Below, one piece after another: positions 63,099-64,000 of a stretch of 64,000 bases of DNA; position 1 is the first letter of the stretch; every line of letters starts with the position of its first letter. The stretch lies in contig JAKCFM010000001.1 in the NCBI GenBank assembly GCA_025041195.1, positions 372,001-436,000 of the forward strand, written 5' to 3'. Both the position numbers and the translations under genes were made by a program. This DNA comes from Halobacteriales archaeon YIM A00013. GTDB taxonomy: Archaea; Halobacteriota; Halobacteria; Halobacteriales; Haloarculaceae. Below the pieces are notes generated by a model. The model ran no database searches. It was given only the letters and a program-made list of their open reading frames with translations, and was not told the origin of the DNA.

Positions 63099-63415
63099 GG
63101 TACATGTGTGGTACGTATATCAGCACTGAGATCCGTTGGGGATCCTCACGTGAGTGGATAGCAACGAACGCACAGTCGTCTCCTCCTGTGATATTGACGC
63201 CCTACTACCACCCAATTTCTGCATTTTAAATTGGACACATATGGTTTGTAATCTGAGTGATGATATTTGTATACAGTACACATGGACTGGCGTAAAATCG
63301 CAATACAGGGCTGGATTCGGCCGAACCTGTCGATTCGAATATTATCGAAAACAATATAGCATACCCCAATTACAACGGCAAATTTATCACCAAGGATCAT
63401 TGAGGTGGTGATGGA
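63099..63415. other. Intergenic region before the binding-protein gene
   Basis: AT-rich, with CAATATAGCATACC (63351-63364) as possible TATA region and GAGGTGGTG (63402-63410) as Shine-Dalgarno for the next gene. No gene is seen. Confidence 0.45.
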
Positions 63416-64000
63416 ATGACAGACAATACCGGACTCTCGCGTCGGGGGTTCCTGAAGGCGACAGGTGGTGCGGCGGCGGCGGTGTCGGTCGCAGGCTGTA
63501 TCGGTAGCGACGACGGCGGTGACAGCGGTGATTCACAGACGCCACAGAAGGGTGGAACGCTGCAGCTGATCAACTCAACGATGAGCACGTTCGATCCGGT
63601 GGCGGCTGACGACACCGCATCTGGTCGGGTTATCCAGCAGCTTCACGACCCACTCGTGAACTACCCACACGGTGAGGTTGAAGTGCAGAACCTGCTGGCA
63701 AACTCGGTTGAGACCAACGAGGACAAGACGGTCTACACGTTCACGCTCAAAGAAGCAACGTTCCACAACGGCGATCCAGTGACCGCGAGCGACGTGGTCT
63801 ACTCGTTCGAGCGCGTTGCGGGCTCGCCGCACTCGGTCCGGAGCGATTTCATCCTCAGCTCGATCGGTGTCACCCACGACACTGACAGCGACGGCAACTA
63901 CCAGTCGGGCTCGCTCGGCGTCACTGCTGTCGATGAGAAAACCGTCGAGATGGAGATCGAGCAGCCGTTCCACGCGGTGCTCGAAGTGCTTGCATACAGC
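63416..64000 (+). CDS. ABC transporter substrate-binding lipoprotein (family 5), partial
   Basis: The first 195 codons of a gene running off the right edge. A Tat signal with lipobox (LSRRGFLKATGG then VSVAGC, Cys28) and Gly/Asp/Ser linker precede GGTLQLINSTMSTFDPVAADD. Later are YTFTLKEATFHNGDPVTASDVVYSFERV, the SBP family 5 signature (given as residues 106-133). It probably binds oligopeptides or nickel-type ligands at the outer face. It is preceded by a strong SD, GAGGTGGTG. Confidence 0.9.
   Translation, partial: MTDNTGLSRRGFLKATGGAAAAVSVAGCIGSDDGGDSGDSQTPQKGGTLQLINSTMSTFDPVAADDTASGRVIQQLHDPLVNYPHGEVEVQNLLANSVETNEDKTVYTFTLKEATFHNGDPVTASDVVYSFERVAGSPHSVRSDFILSSIGVTHDTDSDGNYQSGSLGVTAVDEKTVEMEIEQPFHAVLEVLAYS

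Noticed and set aside
63146-63411. Overlapping ORFs on both strands before the binding-protein gene.
   Set aside because: Composition and codon use are unlike genes in this region; no family likeness.

Overview
The window comes from a haloarchaeon (class Halobacteria); the genus cannot be fixed from sequence alone. The evidence is acidic proteins, twin-arginine lipoproteins, BRE/TATA promoters with many start codons close to the predicted transcription start, GTGA and ATGA start/stop overlaps, and archaeal genes such as DNA polymerase D large subunit, thermosome, Trm1 and bacterio-opsin-activator-type regulators.

Bases 1-9,100 are a CRISPR island. From the left edge it holds the N-terminus of cas10d (type I-D HD nuclease/large subunit), a small unknown gene, cas6 and a divergent csa3 regulator. 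Then come three arrays of one 37-bp repeat family (a decayed 2-repeat array, a 19-repeat array and a 3-repeat array). All three are read leftward from related leaders on their right sides. A separate 4-repeat array of a 30-bp, type I-B-like repeat is read rightward. A VapBC pair and two copies (one truncated) of a coiled-coil/winged-helix gene lie between the arrays. The cas6-cas10d gap holds what looks like a CRISPR-mimicking guide RNA. It has two degenerate repeats around a short spacer, and the spacer matches the TATA region of the small gene ahead of cas10d. Its only mismatches in the first 14 positions are at 6 and 12, the positions type I Cascade leaves unpaired. This is the best candidate for an undescribed system: a type I-D counterpart of CreTA or CreR.

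Bases 9,000-22,000 are accessory DNA. They hold a winged-helix/HicB/HicA operon, two near-identical coupled gene pairs with flanking fragments, dispersed palindromic elements, several AT-rich membrane-protein genes in paralogous pairs, and two genes broken by single frameshifts (a VOC-family protein and a beta-helix protein).

Bases 22,000-64,000 are mostly core genome. They include hisI, a phenylacetyl-CoA epoxidase operon (paaABCD, with the PaaD zinc ribbon as its own gene) next to a divergent regulator, a thermosome subunit, transporters, the lrp-glnA pair, trm1, korAB, a surface-polysaccharide group (sugar epimerase, polyprenyl glycosylphosphotransferase, UppP-like phosphatase, O-antigen-ligase-like protein), mscS, hisH, a family 4 uracil-DNA glycosylase, and polC interrupted by two inteins. 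The right edge cuts a family 5 ABC-transporter binding lipoprotein.
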